Origin: Bacteroidales bacterium
GTDB taxonomy: Bacteria > Bacteroidota > Bacteroidia > Bacteroidales > P3
Direction of reading: 5' to 3'
DNA: 64,000 nt
NCBI GenBank assembly: GCA_017480225.1
Contig: JAFVBB010000004.1
Coordinates: forward strand, 237,696 to 301,695
This document shows, piece by piece, positions 16,576 to 25,511 of this stretch (position 1 is its first letter; each line of letters starts with the position of its first letter). A program made the translations under genes and the position numbers. The notes under the pieces were generated by a model. It was not told the origin of the DNA and did not search any database. It worked only from the letters and a program-made list of their open reading frames with translations.

Positions 16576-16998
16576 ATGATTGGAGTAAACAAAGTTATTC
16601 TGGTTGGCAACGTGGGTAAAAATCCCGATGTAGTGACGTTTCCGAGCGAGGGTGCGTTGCCTGTGAAGAAGGCATCGTTCCCGTTGGCGACAACCGAGGC
16701 ACGCCGTTTGCGCGACGGTGAGCGCGAGGAAGTGACCGAGTGGCACAACGTGGTGTGCTGGCGCGGCCTGGCCGACGTGGCCGAGCGCATACTCACCAAA
16801 GGTGCGCAGGTCTACATCGAGGGTCGCCTGCAAAGCCGCACCTGGGAGGACAAGGAGGGCAACAAGCGCCATGTCACCGAGGTGGTGGCCGACAGCCTGC
16901 TGCTGCTCTCGAAGAGGCAGAACGAGGAGCGCCGCACCAACCCCCTCATGGACATACTCAACGCCGACACCGAGCCGCTGGGCGACCTGCCGTTCTGA
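16576..16998 (+). CDS. ssb: single-stranded DNA-binding protein
   Basis: 140 aa. OB-fold domain (1-110) with NKVILVGNVGKNPDV, EWHNVVCWRGLADVAERIL and KGAQVYIEGRLQSRTWED. A short linker follows, then an acidic C-terminal tip ending LGDLPF, the site that recruits other replication and repair proteins. It coats single-stranded DNA during replication and repair. Single-gene transcript with its own promoter and a strong terminator. Confidence 0.95.
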   Translation: MIGVNKVILVGNVGKNPDVVTFPSEGALPVKKASFPLATTEARRLRDGEREEVTEWHNVVCWRGLADVAERILTKGAQVYIEGRLQSRTWEDKEGNKRHVTEVVADSLLLLSKRQNEERRTNPLMDILNADTEPLGDLPF

Positions 16999-17020
16999 CG
17001 GCCTGTGTCCACGGCATGGA

Positions 17021-17064
17021 AAGGGCGGCCACGCAGCATGTTGCGTGGCCGCCCTTCTTCTTTT
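17021..17064. terminator. terminator of ssb (also usable by hpf)
   Basis: The 13-bp stem GGGCGGCCACGCA (17023-17035) with TGCGTGGCCGCCC (17042-17054) is followed by TTCTTCTTTT. It lies between convergent genes ending at 16998 (+) and 17079 (-). Confidence 0.88.
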
Positions 17065-17078
17065 GCCGGTCTGCGCCG

Positions 17079-17366
17079 TCAGGCGTTCTTGTACTTCTCT
17101 ATCTGCACCTTGATGGCGTCGAGGCACTCGCTCACCGCCTCCTCGAAGCTGTCGGCCTTCTTGGTGACGAAAAGGTCGTCGCCGGGCATGAAGAGCCTCA
17201 CCTCGGCAATCTTGTTGCAGACCCCTTCGGGCTTGTCTATCTTGAGGAACACCTCGCAGCGCGTGGCGCGGTCGGTCATGCGGTCGAGCTTGGCCACCTT
17301 CTCGTTGATGAACCTCTCCAGTTTCTCGTCGGCCTTGAACTTGGCTGTGTTGATGATTGTGTTCAT
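17079..17366 (-). CDS. hpf: ribosome hibernation promoting factor, short form
   Basis: 95 aa. The whole protein is the HPF/RaiA N-terminal domain: NTAKFKADEKLERFINEKVAKLD, then beta strands with CEVFLKID and AEVRLFMPGDDLFV, and a helix FEEAVSECLDAIKVQIEKYK. It binds the 30S decoding region during slow growth. The C-terminal dimerisation domain of long HPF is absent, as usual for Bacteroidota. 29 bases downstream of xerC, so one operon. Confidence 0.9.
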   Translation of the reverse strand: MNTIINTAKFKADEKLERFINEKVAKLDRMTDRATRCEVFLKIDKPEGVCNKIAEVRLFMPGDDLFVTKKADSFEEAVSECLDAIKVQIEKYKNA

Positions 17367-17395
17367 GTTGCGGTTGGTTTATTGGGTTAGACTGT

Positions 17396-18292
17396 TCACT
17401 TTCTCCTGCTTCGGGGGTGCGACTCGTCGTACACGTTCTTCAGCCGCTCGCGGCTAACGTGGGTGTAGAGCTCGGTGGTCTGCAGGCTCTCGTGCCCCAG
17501 CAGCTCCTGTATGGCCCGCAGGTTGCCGCCCGCCTCAAGCAAATCGGTGGCGAAGCTGTGGCGGAACACATGCGGCGACACCCTCTCGGCTGTCGACAAA
17601 GGCACCATGTACTTGCGCACTATGTGGTAGACGCTGTTGTCGCCCAGCCTCTTGCCGTGGCTGTTGAGGAAGAGCCACTCGCGGTCGTCCCACGTCTGAT
17701 GCTTCAACGCAAGGTAGTCGGAAATATTGCGCGCCAGCTCGGCCTCGATGGGCACTATGCGCTCCTTGTCGCGCTTGCCCAGCATCTTGACGGTGAGCTT
17801 TGCCATGTCGACGCTCGACTCGCGCAGCGTGGCCAGCTCGGAGCGGCGCATCCCCGTCTCGTAGAGCATACGCAGCAGCAGCGCGTCGCGCCGCCCGGCG
17901 TAGTCGTTGGCAAAGAGGCTGTCGTCGTAAATCAGCTCCGACTCCTTCTGCCTGAAGAAGACCGGCAGCCGCCTGGGCTGCGGCGGCGTGGAGAGCAGCG
18001 TGCGCAGGTCCTTGTCGAAGAGGCCGTTTTTGCGCAGGAACTTCAGCCAGCTGCCAAGCGTGGCCAGGCGCCGCTTCACGGTGGCCGGAGCCTCGCCCCG
18101 GCGCACGTGCTCCATCTCCCACGAGCGGAGGTCGGGCGCGTTGAGGTCGGCCAGCTCCTCCACCCGCAGCGTGCGCAGGTAGGCCGCCAGCTCGGCCAGC
18201 GTCGTGGTGTAGCCACGCACGGTGTGGGCCGACATGCGCCGCTCGTTGGCCATGTAGTCTTTGAACAACTCTATCGACTGCTCTATCGTCAT
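17396..18292 (-). CDS. xerC: tyrosine recombinase XerC-like
   Basis: 298 aa from ATG 18292 (MTIEQSIELFKDYMANERR). Core-binding SAM-like domain (about 1-90) and catalytic domain with the tyrosine-recombinase residues: Arg in ETGMRRSELATL, HxxR in SPHVFRHSFATDLLE, His in LLGHESLQTTELYTHV and the nucleophilic Tyr in that last block. It resolves chromosome dimers at dif with its partner. The frame stays open upstream through hairpin copy 3, so an automatic call could wrongly add about 89 residues; the chosen start gives the family length. The pairing with hpf is common in Bacteroidota. Confidence 0.9.
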   Translation of the reverse strand: MTIEQSIELFKDYMANERRMSAHTVRGYTTTLAELAAYLRTLRVEELADLNAPDLRSWEMEHVRRGEAPATVKRRLATLGSWLKFLRKNGLFDKDLRTLLSTPPQPRRLPVFFRQKESELIYDDSLFANDYAGRRDALLLRMLYETGMRRSELATLRESSVDMAKLTVKMLGKRDKERIVPIEAELARNISDYLALKHQTWDDREWLFLNSHGKRLGDNSVYHIVRKYMVPLSTAERVSPHVFRHSFATDLLEAGGNLRAIQELLGHESLQTTELYTHVSRERLKNVYDESHPRSRRK

Positions 18293-18482
18293 TTCCCGCT
18301 TGCGCTGTATGCTTTTGCTGATACAACGCGAAATAGGCCGAAAAGTTGTGCCGCCGGTGAGAAAAAGCGCCTTTGGGTGATAATTGTGCATGTGTGAATT
18401 GTTGACATACAGTAACTTATGGCAGGCGATTGTTGTATTGGCCTGAAAACCAGGCTGGCAAGGCGTCAAGTCCGTATCAACA

Positions 18483-18585
18483 CCGTCTGTTCTTCGATTG
18501 TTCTTCGATTGTTCTCCGATTGTTCTTCGATTTTGTATCGGAGAACAATCGAAGAACAATCGGACATCAATCGAAGAACAGGCGG
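18483..18585 (+). repeat. hairpin repeat element copy 3
   Basis: 103-bp core, left-arm order A-A-B-A, loop TTGT, right arm ATCGGAGAAC, AATCGAAGAAC, AATCGGACATC, AATCGAAGAAC, AGGCGG. The leader is well preserved from 18401 (GACATACAGTAACTTATGG, then CCTGAAAACCAGGC and GGCGTCAAGTCCGTATCAACA), and CCCTG follows. It lies in the 446-base gap between the divergent genes xerC and the M16 protease. Downstream of the element only the M16 promoter is recognisable; I see no clear promoter for xerC in the gap. Confidence 0.97.
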
Positions 18586-18646
18586 CCCTGGGGCTGCGGT
18601 GACGTGGGCGCGGAGGGGCTCGTGAGGCTGCGAGGTTGAAAAAAAG

Positions 18647-18679
18647 TTTGCCCCCTTTGAGGATTATTTATTATATTTG
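18647..18679 (+). promoter_or_regulatory. promoter of the M16 protease operon
   Basis: TATATTTG at 18672-18679 and TTTG at 18647-18650 with 21 bases between. The leader would be about 50 bases to ATG 18739. Confidence 0.7.
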
Positions 18680-18738
18680 CACATTGCGCTCGTGTGCGCA
18701 ATGGAAGACAAAATGTTAACAAACAATACAGTAACGCG

Positions 18739-21645
18739 ATGAAAAGATTTTTTTTAGGCCTGTGTTTCGTGGCATTGGCCTTGCTTGGCGCCAACGCGCA
18801 GAAGTATGAGTACAAGACCTACGACAACGACCCGCTGGGTGTGCGCGAATATACGCTCGGCAACGGGCTGAAAGTGTTCCTGTCGGTCTACAAGGACGCT
18901 CCGCGCATACAGACCTACGTGGCTGTGCGCGCAGGCTCGAAGAACGACCCGGGCGAGACCACCGGCCTGGCCCACTACCTGGAGCACATGCTCTTCAAGG
19001 GCAGCCACCAGATGGGCACCACCGACTGGGAGCGCGAGCAGGTGGAGCTGAAGAAGATTGAGGACCTCTATGAGGTCTACCGCCAGACCACCAACCCCGC
19101 CGCCCGTGCCGCCATCTACCATCAAATTGACTCGATCAGCTATGTGGCCTCCACCCTGGCCATCGCCAACGAGTATGACAAAAGCATGACCGCCATCGGC
19201 AGTGAGGGCACCAACGCCTTCACCAGCAACGACTACACGATGTATGTCGAGAATATCCCTGCCAACCAGGTAGAGGCCTGGGCCAAGGTGCAGGGCGACC
19301 GCTTCCCCAACCTGGTGCTGCGCCTGTTCCACACCGAGCTGGAGGCCGTCTATGAGGAGAAGAACATCGGCATGGCGCAGGACAACCGCCGCGTGAACGA
19401 GACGATGATGGCCGCCCTCTTCCCCCACCACCCCTACGGCACGCAGACCACCATCGGCACCATCGACCACCTGAAGAACCCCTCGATGAAGAACATCCGC
19501 GAGTATCACGCCAAGTACTATGTGCCGAACAACATGTGCGTGGCCATGGCCGGCGACTTCAACCCCGACGAGGTGATAAAGATTATCGACAAGTACATGG
19601 GCCAGTGGAAGCCCGGCGTGGTGCCCGCCTTCACCAAGGTGAAAGAGGAGCCCATCACCCAGCCCATAGTGCGCCTCGTCAACGGGCAGGACCCCGAGAA
19701 CCTCACCATAGCCTTCCGCATCGAGGAGGGCAACGGCAGCCGCGACGCCCTGCTGGCCGACGCTATGGAGATGGTGATGAACAATGGCTCGTGTGGCCTC
19801 ATTGACCTTAACCTCAATCAGAAGCAGCTCTGCCTCGGTGCCTACGCCGGCACCTACACCCTCAACGACTACGCAGCCTTCATGCTTGGTGGCCGTCCCA
19901 CGCAGGGGCAGACCCTCGGCCAGCTGCGCGACCTGCTGCTCGAGCAGCTCGATCTGGTCAAGAAGGGCGAGTTTGACGAGAGCCTGCTCGAAGCCAGCAT
20001 CAACCAGATGAAGCTCCGCATCATGAAGCAGGCCGAGAGCAACAACAGCCGCGCCAGCCAGATGGCCTATGCCTTCGTGGAGCACCGTAACTGGGGCGAT
20101 GTCTGCAACGAGATCAACGAGTTGGCGAAGATAACCAAGCAGGACATCGTCGACTTTGCCAACCGCATATGCAAGGACAACAACTACGTCATCGTCTACA
20201 AGCACCAGGATACCCCCGACCCCGTGCAGAAGGTGCAGAAACCCGCCATCACCCCCATCTATGTGAGCCGCGACAACGAGAGCCCCTTCCTGGCCTCGGT
20301 GAAAGACATGGCCGCCAAGGCAAAACCCATACAGCCGCAGTTCGTCAACTTCAAGAAAGACCTGCAGAAGGGCAAGACCGCCAATGGCAGCGAGGTGCTC
20401 TATGTCAAAAACACCGAAAACGGCACCTTCAACCTGCAATACCGCTTTGAGTTCGGTAGTACCGCCAACAAGACCATCGACCTGGCCGCCGACCTGGTGG
20501 ACTACCTGAACACCGACAAGCACACTGCCGAACAGCTGCAGGAAGAGTTCTACAAGTTGGCCTGCTCGTGGGGCATCAGCGTTGGAGGACGCACCGTCAC
20601 CGTCAGCATCAACGGCCTGGCCGAGAACATGGAGAAAGCCATGACACTGGTGGAGGAGGTCATGTCCACATGCCAGCCCAACGACGAGGCTCTCTCCTCG
20701 CTTGTGGAACGCCTTATCAAAAGCCGCACCGACAACAAGACCAACCAGCGCGCCGCCTTCCGTGCATTGAACGCCTACGGCATCTACGGAGAAGAGTACA
20801 TCAAGGAGCAAGAAGAAAGCGACGCCAAACTGCGTTCCTACACCGCGCAGCAACTTACCGATGCTATCCACAACCTCTTCAACTACAAGCATCGCGTACT
20901 CTACTACGGCCCTCTGAGTCTGAAAGAAGCCACAGCCGCCGTCAACCGCATCCACACCGTGAAGCCCTCCAAGGATGTGCCAGCCAACAAGGTATACCAG
21001 CCTCAGGCTGTAAACGAGAACCAGATTCTCTTTGTCAACTACGATGCAAAGAACACCTATGTCACCGAGTACTTCCGTGGCGAACACTTCAACACCGCCA
21101 TGGTACCCGGAATGAACCTCTTCAATGAATACTTCGGCGGCTCGATGAACGCCATAGTCTTCCAGGAGATGCGCGAAAAACGCAGCCTGGCATACAGCGC
21201 CAGCAGCCACTACACCTATGGCACCGACAAGGACGGCTACTTCTACAACAGTGCCAACGTCATCACGCAGAATGACAAACTGCTCGATGCCCTGAACGCC
21301 TACGAGGAACTCTTCGACGACATGCCGCAGGCCGACGCCAACTTCCGCCTGGCCAAGGATGCCCTGCTCGCCGGCAGCCGCACTGCCCGCACCACCAAGT
21401 TCGGCATCATCAGTGCCTACCTCAATTGCGAGCAGATGGGTTGGAAAGAACCCCTGCGCAAACAGAACTTCCAGGCCTACCAGAAGATGACGATGCAGGA
21501 CCTTGTCCGCTTCCAGCAACAGTATATCAAAGGACAGAAGAAAGCCTATCTCATCCTTGGAAAGGAGAGCGAGATGGACTTCGACGCCCTGGCTAAGTTC
21601 GGCAAGGTGAAGAAGCTCACGCTTGATGAGATTTTCGGCTATTAA
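18739..21645 (+). CDS. M16 family zinc metalloprotease (insulinase/pitrilysin type), exported
   Basis: 968 aa from the Met before the signal peptide (MKRFFLGLCFVALALLGANAQ); the extra upstream residues in frame are not a signal. The inverted zinc motif HxxEH is H79YLEH83 with the downstream Glu expected near AVYEEKNIGMAQD. Two M16 halves of about 450 residues follow, the second (from about 540) without the zinc motif, as usual for pitrilysin-like enzymes. It degrades peptides in the periplasm or at the outer membrane. Odd context: its last 20 bases overlap a membrane glycosyltransferase gene, so proteolysis and glycan genes share one transcript. Confidence 0.92.
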   Translation: MKRFFLGLCFVALALLGANAQKYEYKTYDNDPLGVREYTLGNGLKVFLSVYKDAPRIQTYVAVRAGSKNDPGETTGLAHYLEHMLFKGSHQMGTTDWEREQVELKKIEDLYEVYRQTTNPAARAAIYHQIDSISYVASTLAIANEYDKSMTAIGSEGTNAFTSNDYTMYVENIPANQVEAWAKVQGDRFPNLVLRLFHTELEAVYEEKNIGMAQDNRRVNETMMAALFPHHPYGTQTTIGTIDHLKNPSMKNIREYHAKYYVPNNMCVAMAGDFNPDEVIKIIDKYMGQWKPGVVPAFTKVKEEPITQPIVRLVNGQDPENLTIAFRIEEGNGSRDALLADAMEMVMNNGSCGLIDLNLNQKQLCLGAYAGTYTLNDYAAFMLGGRPTQGQTLGQLRDLLLEQLDLVKKGEFDESLLEASINQMKLRIMKQAESNNSRASQMAYAFVEHRNWGDVCNEINELAKITKQDIVDFANRICKDNNYVIVYKHQDTPDPVQKVQKPAITPIYVSRDNESPFLASVKDMAAKAKPIQPQFVNFKKDLQKGKTANGSEVLYVKNTENGTFNLQYRFEFGSTANKTIDLAADLVDYLNTDKHTAEQLQEEFYKLACSWGISVGGRTVTVSINGLAENMEKAMTLVEEVMSTCQPNDEALSSLVERLIKSRTDNKTNQRAAFRALNAYGIYGEEYIKEQEESDAKLRSYTAQQLTDAIHNLFNYKHRVLYYGPLSLKEATAAVNRIHTVKPSKDVPANKVYQPQAVNENQILFVNYDAKNTYVTEYFRGEHFNTAMVPGMNLFNEYFGGSMNAIVFQEMREKRSLAYSASSHYTYGTDKDGYFYNSANVITQNDKLLDALNAYEELFDDMPQADANFRLAKDALLAGSRTARTTKFGIISAYLNCEQMGWKEPLRKQNFQAYQKMTMQDLVRFQQQYIKGQKKAYLILGKESEMDFDALAKFGKVKKLTLDEIFGY

Positions 21646-23200
21646 GGCCTTTGGGTGCCGCATCAACGACAAGGGTCGCCTGGTTGCGGCCCTTGTCGTG
21701 TTGCTGATTGGCTTGTGCCTCGGCCTCGGCGGCATCAACCAAAGACCGGCCTTCGTCCACGCCTGGGCGCAGGCCGACCGCTATGCGCTGGCACTGGGCT
21801 TCGTTGACAACGGCCATGACCTGCTGCACCCGCAGACGGCAGTGCGCAACAAGCAGTTCCCCGGCACATGGATGATTGACTACGGCAATACCGTCACGGC
21901 TGTCGACCTGCCGCTGCACGAATATGTGGTCAGCCTGCTGATGAGCCTCTTCGGCACCACGGCGCCGTGGGTCTTCCGCCTGCTCACGCTGTTGGTGAGC
22001 ATGGTCGGCATGTGGCTGCTCTGCCTGCTTGCCTGGCGACTTACGGGCGATGCCGCCAAGTCGCTGCTGGTGGTGGTGGTCGGGATGACATCACCGCTAT
22101 ATGCCTACTACTTTGCCAACTACCTTCCCTCGGCTCCGGCACTTGCCATGGCCATGGGCGGGCTGTGTGCCTATGCGGCTTATCGCGACAATGGACGCCT
22201 GGCTTGCTGGAACGCGGCAGTGCTGCTGGTGGCACTGGCATCCATGGTGCGCACCTCGCAGGCTGTGCTGCTGGTCGCCATGTGCCTGTTTGAGGGTGCG
22301 AGGGTGGTGAGGCGCGAGAGCACGCTTCGCGGCAGGTGGCCTGTGGTGGTTGTGGCTGCGGTGGCCATGATTGTTTGCTCGCTGTGGAATATGCACCTAC
22401 GCAGTCGCTACGGCTCACTTTTCCTCAATTACCTCACACCGCCGCGCAGCCTCGGCGACGTTGCCGGAGTGCTGCGCTATGTCCGAGTGCATTGGATATT
22501 CGACTACTTCTCGCTGGTGCAGTATTGGATTATGGCAGCTGCTCTGGTGGGGGCGGTGGTTGCGTGGTTTGCTCGACGCAAGCGAGGCGTGGGCGTGCGG
22601 TTGTCGCTGTGGTGGCTGGCTGCGGTGTGGTGGCTTGGCGAGCTGTGCTTCTTTGTGGCCATGATGATGCAGTACCGCAACCACGACTACTATTTCCTCG
22701 ACAGTTTCTTCCTGCCTGCGCTCTTTGTGTTCTCCCTTGCTCTCAAGGCTTTGCCCTCGCCCCGGCTCCGACTGTGGCCTGCCGTGTCGCTCGCTTTGGT
22801 GGCAGCGCTCGCCGTTCCTATGATTGTCGGCTGCCAGCGCAGTCTCCACTTGCGTTGTTGGGATGGCGACCGCGCGTATGTCACGGCACAGCGCTTCGAA
22901 GGGTCGGCTCAATGGCTCGATGAGGTCGGCGTGCCTCGCGACGCCACGATATTGGCATTCATGGCCTATCCTCAGAATGGCCCTTTGGTTCAGATGGGGC
23001 GGCAGGGCTACTCTGTGTTCGAGTATGACGACAATATCCTCAACGCTGTGATGCAATTCCCGTTTGACTACGTAGTCATGGAAGATGCCGCCTATGCCGA
23101 GGCAGTTGGCTTGCGCCCGGACCTGGCGCGGTGCATGGTGAGACTTGCTGGCAATGGCTCCATTTCACTCTACGACTACAACCCACAAGATAAAGATTGA
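21626..23200 (+). CDS. GT-C type membrane glycosyltransferase (family 39-like)
   Basis: 524 aa. It starts inside the end of the M16 gene (ATG 21626, with a TTG one codon earlier). About 10-12 membrane helices. The first periplasmic loop (after about residue 45) carries HAWAQADRYALALGF, with the Asp expected of GT-C catalytic loops, then a region resembling ArnT/PMT-type enzymes (YAYYFANYLPSAPALAMA). The C-terminal periplasmic part is about 100 residues. Such enzymes use lipid-linked sugars to modify proteins or lipids. The GT2 gene that follows after 4 bases could make the polyprenyl-linked sugar donor (inference). Confidence 0.68.
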   Translation: MRFSAIKAFGCRINDKGRLVAALVVLLIGLCLGLGGINQRPAFVHAWAQADRYALALGFVDNGHDLLHPQTAVRNKQFPGTWMIDYGNTVTAVDLPLHEYVVSLLMSLFGTTAPWVFRLLTLLVSMVGMWLLCLLAWRLTGDAAKSLLVVVVGMTSPLYAYYFANYLPSAPALAMAMGGLCAYAAYRDNGRLACWNAAVLLVALASMVRTSQAVLLVAMCLFEGARVVRRESTLRGRWPVVVVAAVAMIVCSLWNMHLRSRYGSLFLNYLTPPRSLGDVAGVLRYVRVHWIFDYFSLVQYWIMAAALVGAVVAWFARRKRGVGVRLSLWWLAAVWWLGELCFFVAMMMQYRNHDYYFLDSFFLPALFVFSLALKALPSPRLRLWPAVSLALVAALAVPMIVGCQRSLHLRCWDGDRAYVTAQRFEGSAQWLDEVGVPRDATILAFMAYPQNGPLVQMGRQGYSVFEYDDNILNAVMQFPFDYVVMEDAAYAEAVGLRPDLARCMVRLAGNGSISLYDYNPQDKD

Positions 23201-23204
23201 TGCC

Positions 23205-24149
23205 ATGTACAAGCAAATGAAAGTCGCCGTAGCCATCCCCTGCTACCGGGTGCAGGACAGCATAGAGAGCGTCGTGGCTGGCATTCCGCCATTCGTGGAC
23301 CTCGTTGTCCTTGTCGATGACTGCTCGCCCGATGACACCGGGGCGCTGGTCGACCGCCTTGCCGACGGCAACCGTGTGCTGGCAATGCACCATGAGCACA
23401 ACATGGGAGTGGGGGGCGCAATGAAGAGCGCTTTCCGCAAGGCACTGGAGCAAGGGTGCGACGTGGTGGTGAAGCTTGACGGTGACGGTCAGATGGACAG
23501 TGCCTATATTGAGCCTTTGGTCGAGGCACTTGTCGAGGCCGACTTCGCAAAGGGCAACCGTCTGTTCGACCGTGCCATGCTGCGCCGTATGCCTGCCGTA
23601 CGGCGTATGGGCAATCTTGGCTTGGGTTTTATGGTGAAGGCTGCGTCGGGCTATTGGAACGTCAGCGACCCTGTGAATGGCTTCATTGCGCTGCGTGCCG
23701 ACTTGCTGCGAGCGCTTGATTTCCGCAGGCTCGACGATCGCTTCTTCTTCGAAAGCAGCCTGCTCATTGAGGCGCATTATGCCGGGGCGTCAGTCCGCGA
23801 GGTATCCATGCCTGCCATCTATGCCGACGAGCGGTCTAACTTGTCGGTATGGAAAACATTGTTTGCTTTCCCGCCAAAGCTCATGGCCGCATGGCTTCGA
23901 AGGCTGCACCTGAGCTATTTCGTCTACGACTTCAACCATTGCTCGCTCTGCATATGCGTGGGTTTGCCCTCATTCCTCTTTGGTCTGGTGTTCGGTATCT
24001 GCGAGTGGGTGCACTATGCCAGCATCAACAGCCCGTCGCCAACCGGCACCATTATGGTGGCCGTGCTCACTTTTGTGCTGGGCTTCCAGTTGTTGTTGGC
24101 TGCGGTGCAGTATGACATCAGTGCTCCAAACCCATTCTCAAAACGATGA
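23205..24149 (+). CDS. glycosyltransferase family 2, dolichyl-phosphate-mannose-synthase-like
   Basis: 314 aa from ATG 23205, four bases after the previous stop. GT-A fold with VAVAIPCYRVQDSIESV, the nucleotide site VLVDDCSPDDTG, and KLDGDGQMD with the metal-binding DxD. YWNVSDPVNGF and FFFESSLLIEAHYAG follow. The C-terminus has two membrane helices (about 245-305). The enzyme type makes polyprenyl-phosphate sugars. It fits as the donor supplier for the GT-C proteins on both sides. It overlaps the next gene by 4 bases. Confidence 0.82.
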   Translation: MYKQMKVAVAIPCYRVQDSIESVVAGIPPFVDLVVLVDDCSPDDTGALVDRLADGNRVLAMHHEHNMGVGGAMKSAFRKALEQGCDVVVKLDGDGQMDSAYIEPLVEALVEADFAKGNRLFDRAMLRRMPAVRRMGNLGLGFMVKAASGYWNVSDPVNGFIALRADLLRALDFRRLDDRFFFESSLLIEAHYAGASVREVSMPAIYADERSNLSVWKTLFAFPPKLMAAWLRRLHLSYFVYDFNHCSLCICVGLPSFLFGLVFGICEWVHYASINSPSPTGTIMVAVLTFVLGFQLLLAAVQYDISAPNPFSKR

Positions 24150-25507
24150 AGCGAGCCTGCGGGAAAATAAGTGTCAGTGCTGTCGCCATTGTGCTGGTGG
24201 GGGTGTTCTGCCTGGGTAAAATGGTTGGCAACCACCGCTATTCACAGCCTGACAGGGTGATTGCCTGGGATGTATTGTCGTACTACGCTTACCTTCCAGC
24301 AGCCATTATCGAGCACGACCTCTCCCTTTCGTTCCTCTATCGGGAACACGCTGGGACTTACTGGCCGGAAACCCTGCCCGACGGTCGTCTAGTCGTGAAG
24401 ACTTCCATGGGTGTAGCTCTCATGTACGCGCCGTTCTTCCTTGTTGCCCACACCCTCGCGCCAATGCTTGGCTATGCAGCCGACGGTTTCAGCCAACCGT
24501 ACGCCTTTGCGCTCATGTTTGCCGGGCTGTTCTATATGCTGCTGGGGCTGGTCTTGTTGCGAAGGCTGCTATTGATGCTCTATGACGAGTGGGTCGTTGC
24601 GGCTGCGCTTGTTATCGTGGCGCTGTGCACCAACCTTTACATCTACAGCGTTCACGATGCCCCTATGTCACATGCCTTCAGCTTCTGCCTCTTTGCCCTT
24701 TTTGCCTTGCTCACCGAGCGTTGGCACCACTCGCCCGGAGTGATGCGCTCTGCGGCTTTGGGCCTGACCCTGGGCTTGATCAGTCTTGTGCGTCCCAGCA
24801 ATGTGCTGGTGGGGCTTTACTTTCTCTTCTACGGCATCGACAGCAGGAAGGCACTCCTGGCAAAGGCAGCCACTTTGAGGGCGACGCTGCCCGGCTTGCT
24901 GGTGGCCGCCGCGTGCGCGGTGGCGGTGTGGGTGCCGCAGATGGTCTATTGGCGTGCCAACACGGGGCACTTTCTCTTCTATTCCTATGGTGGGCGGGAA
25001 CGGTTCTTTTTTGGCGACCCAAAGCTGCTGCAGGGGCTCTTCGGATGGCGCAAGGGATGGCTGGTCTACACTCCTTCCATGCTGCTGGCGGTGGCAGGCA
25101 TGGTGCCCTTGTACCGCAGCCACCGCGGACACTTCTGGGCTTTGGCGGTCTTCATGGCGGCCAATCTCTATGTGGTCTTCTCCTGGTGGTGCTGGTGGTA
25201 TGGCGGCGGGTTTGGCCTCCGTGCATTGATTGAGAGCTATGCCCTGTTGGCCATACCGCTGGCCGAGTGGCTGCGGTGGATGTGGTCGCGCAGGGCGGGT
25301 CTGCGTGTGCCGCTCATGGTGGTCAGCGTCGCCCTTTGCGGGCTGTCGGCTTTCCACAGCGTGCAGTACATTGGCGGTGCCATACACTGGGACTCCATGA
25401 CCCGCGCGGCCTATGCCGACTCGTTCCTGCACAAGCATCCCTCGCCCCTCTTCCAGTCGCTGCTTGAGGAGCCCGACTATGAGGCAGCGCGCCAGGGGCG
25501 CCGGTAA
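24146..25507 (+). CDS. polytopic membrane protein, probable GT-C glycosyltransferase
   Basis: 453 aa with about 11 predicted membrane helices. After the first helix comes VIAWDVLSYYAYLPAAI, with Asp in the first periplasmic loop as in GT-C enzymes. SVHDAPMSHAFSFCLFALFALL and GLISLVRPSNVLVGLYFL also look like the helix/loop pattern of this class. No enzyme name can be given. The 4-base overlap with the GT2 gene suggests that the three genes act on one glycan. The gene ends only 4 bases from the end of the convergent GreA-like gene, and no terminator is visible between them. Confidence 0.6.
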   Translation: MKRACGKISVSAVAIVLVGVFCLGKMVGNHRYSQPDRVIAWDVLSYYAYLPAAIIEHDLSLSFLYREHAGTYWPETLPDGRLVVKTSMGVALMYAPFFLVAHTLAPMLGYAADGFSQPYAFALMFAGLFYMLLGLVLLRRLLLMLYDEWVVAAALVIVALCTNLYIYSVHDAPMSHAFSFCLFALFALLTERWHHSPGVMRSAALGLTLGLISLVRPSNVLVGLYFLFYGIDSRKALLAKAATLRATLPGLLVAAACAVAVWVPQMVYWRANTGHFLFYSYGGRERFFFGDPKLLQGLFGWRKGWLVYTPSMLLAVAGMVPLYRSHRGHFWALAVFMAANLYVVFSWWCWWYGGGFGLRALIESYALLAIPLAEWLRWMWSRRAGLRVPLMVVSVALCGLSAFHSVQYIGGAIHWDSMTRAAYADSFLHKHPSPLFQSLLEEPDYEAARQGRR

Positions 25508-25511
25508 ATGA

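Noticed and set aside
18401-18585. Hairpin copy 3 as a dif site for the neighbouring XerC
   Set aside because: dif sites are single, about 28 bp, with two 11-bp arms around a 6-bp centre. The element occurs seven times and none of its arms has that layout.
18754-21738. Open frame of 994 codons on the - strand opposite the M16 protease gene
   Set aside because: Composition (runs of V, L, H, G) is that of antisense codon bias; the M16 gene has zinc motif, signal peptide and full family length.
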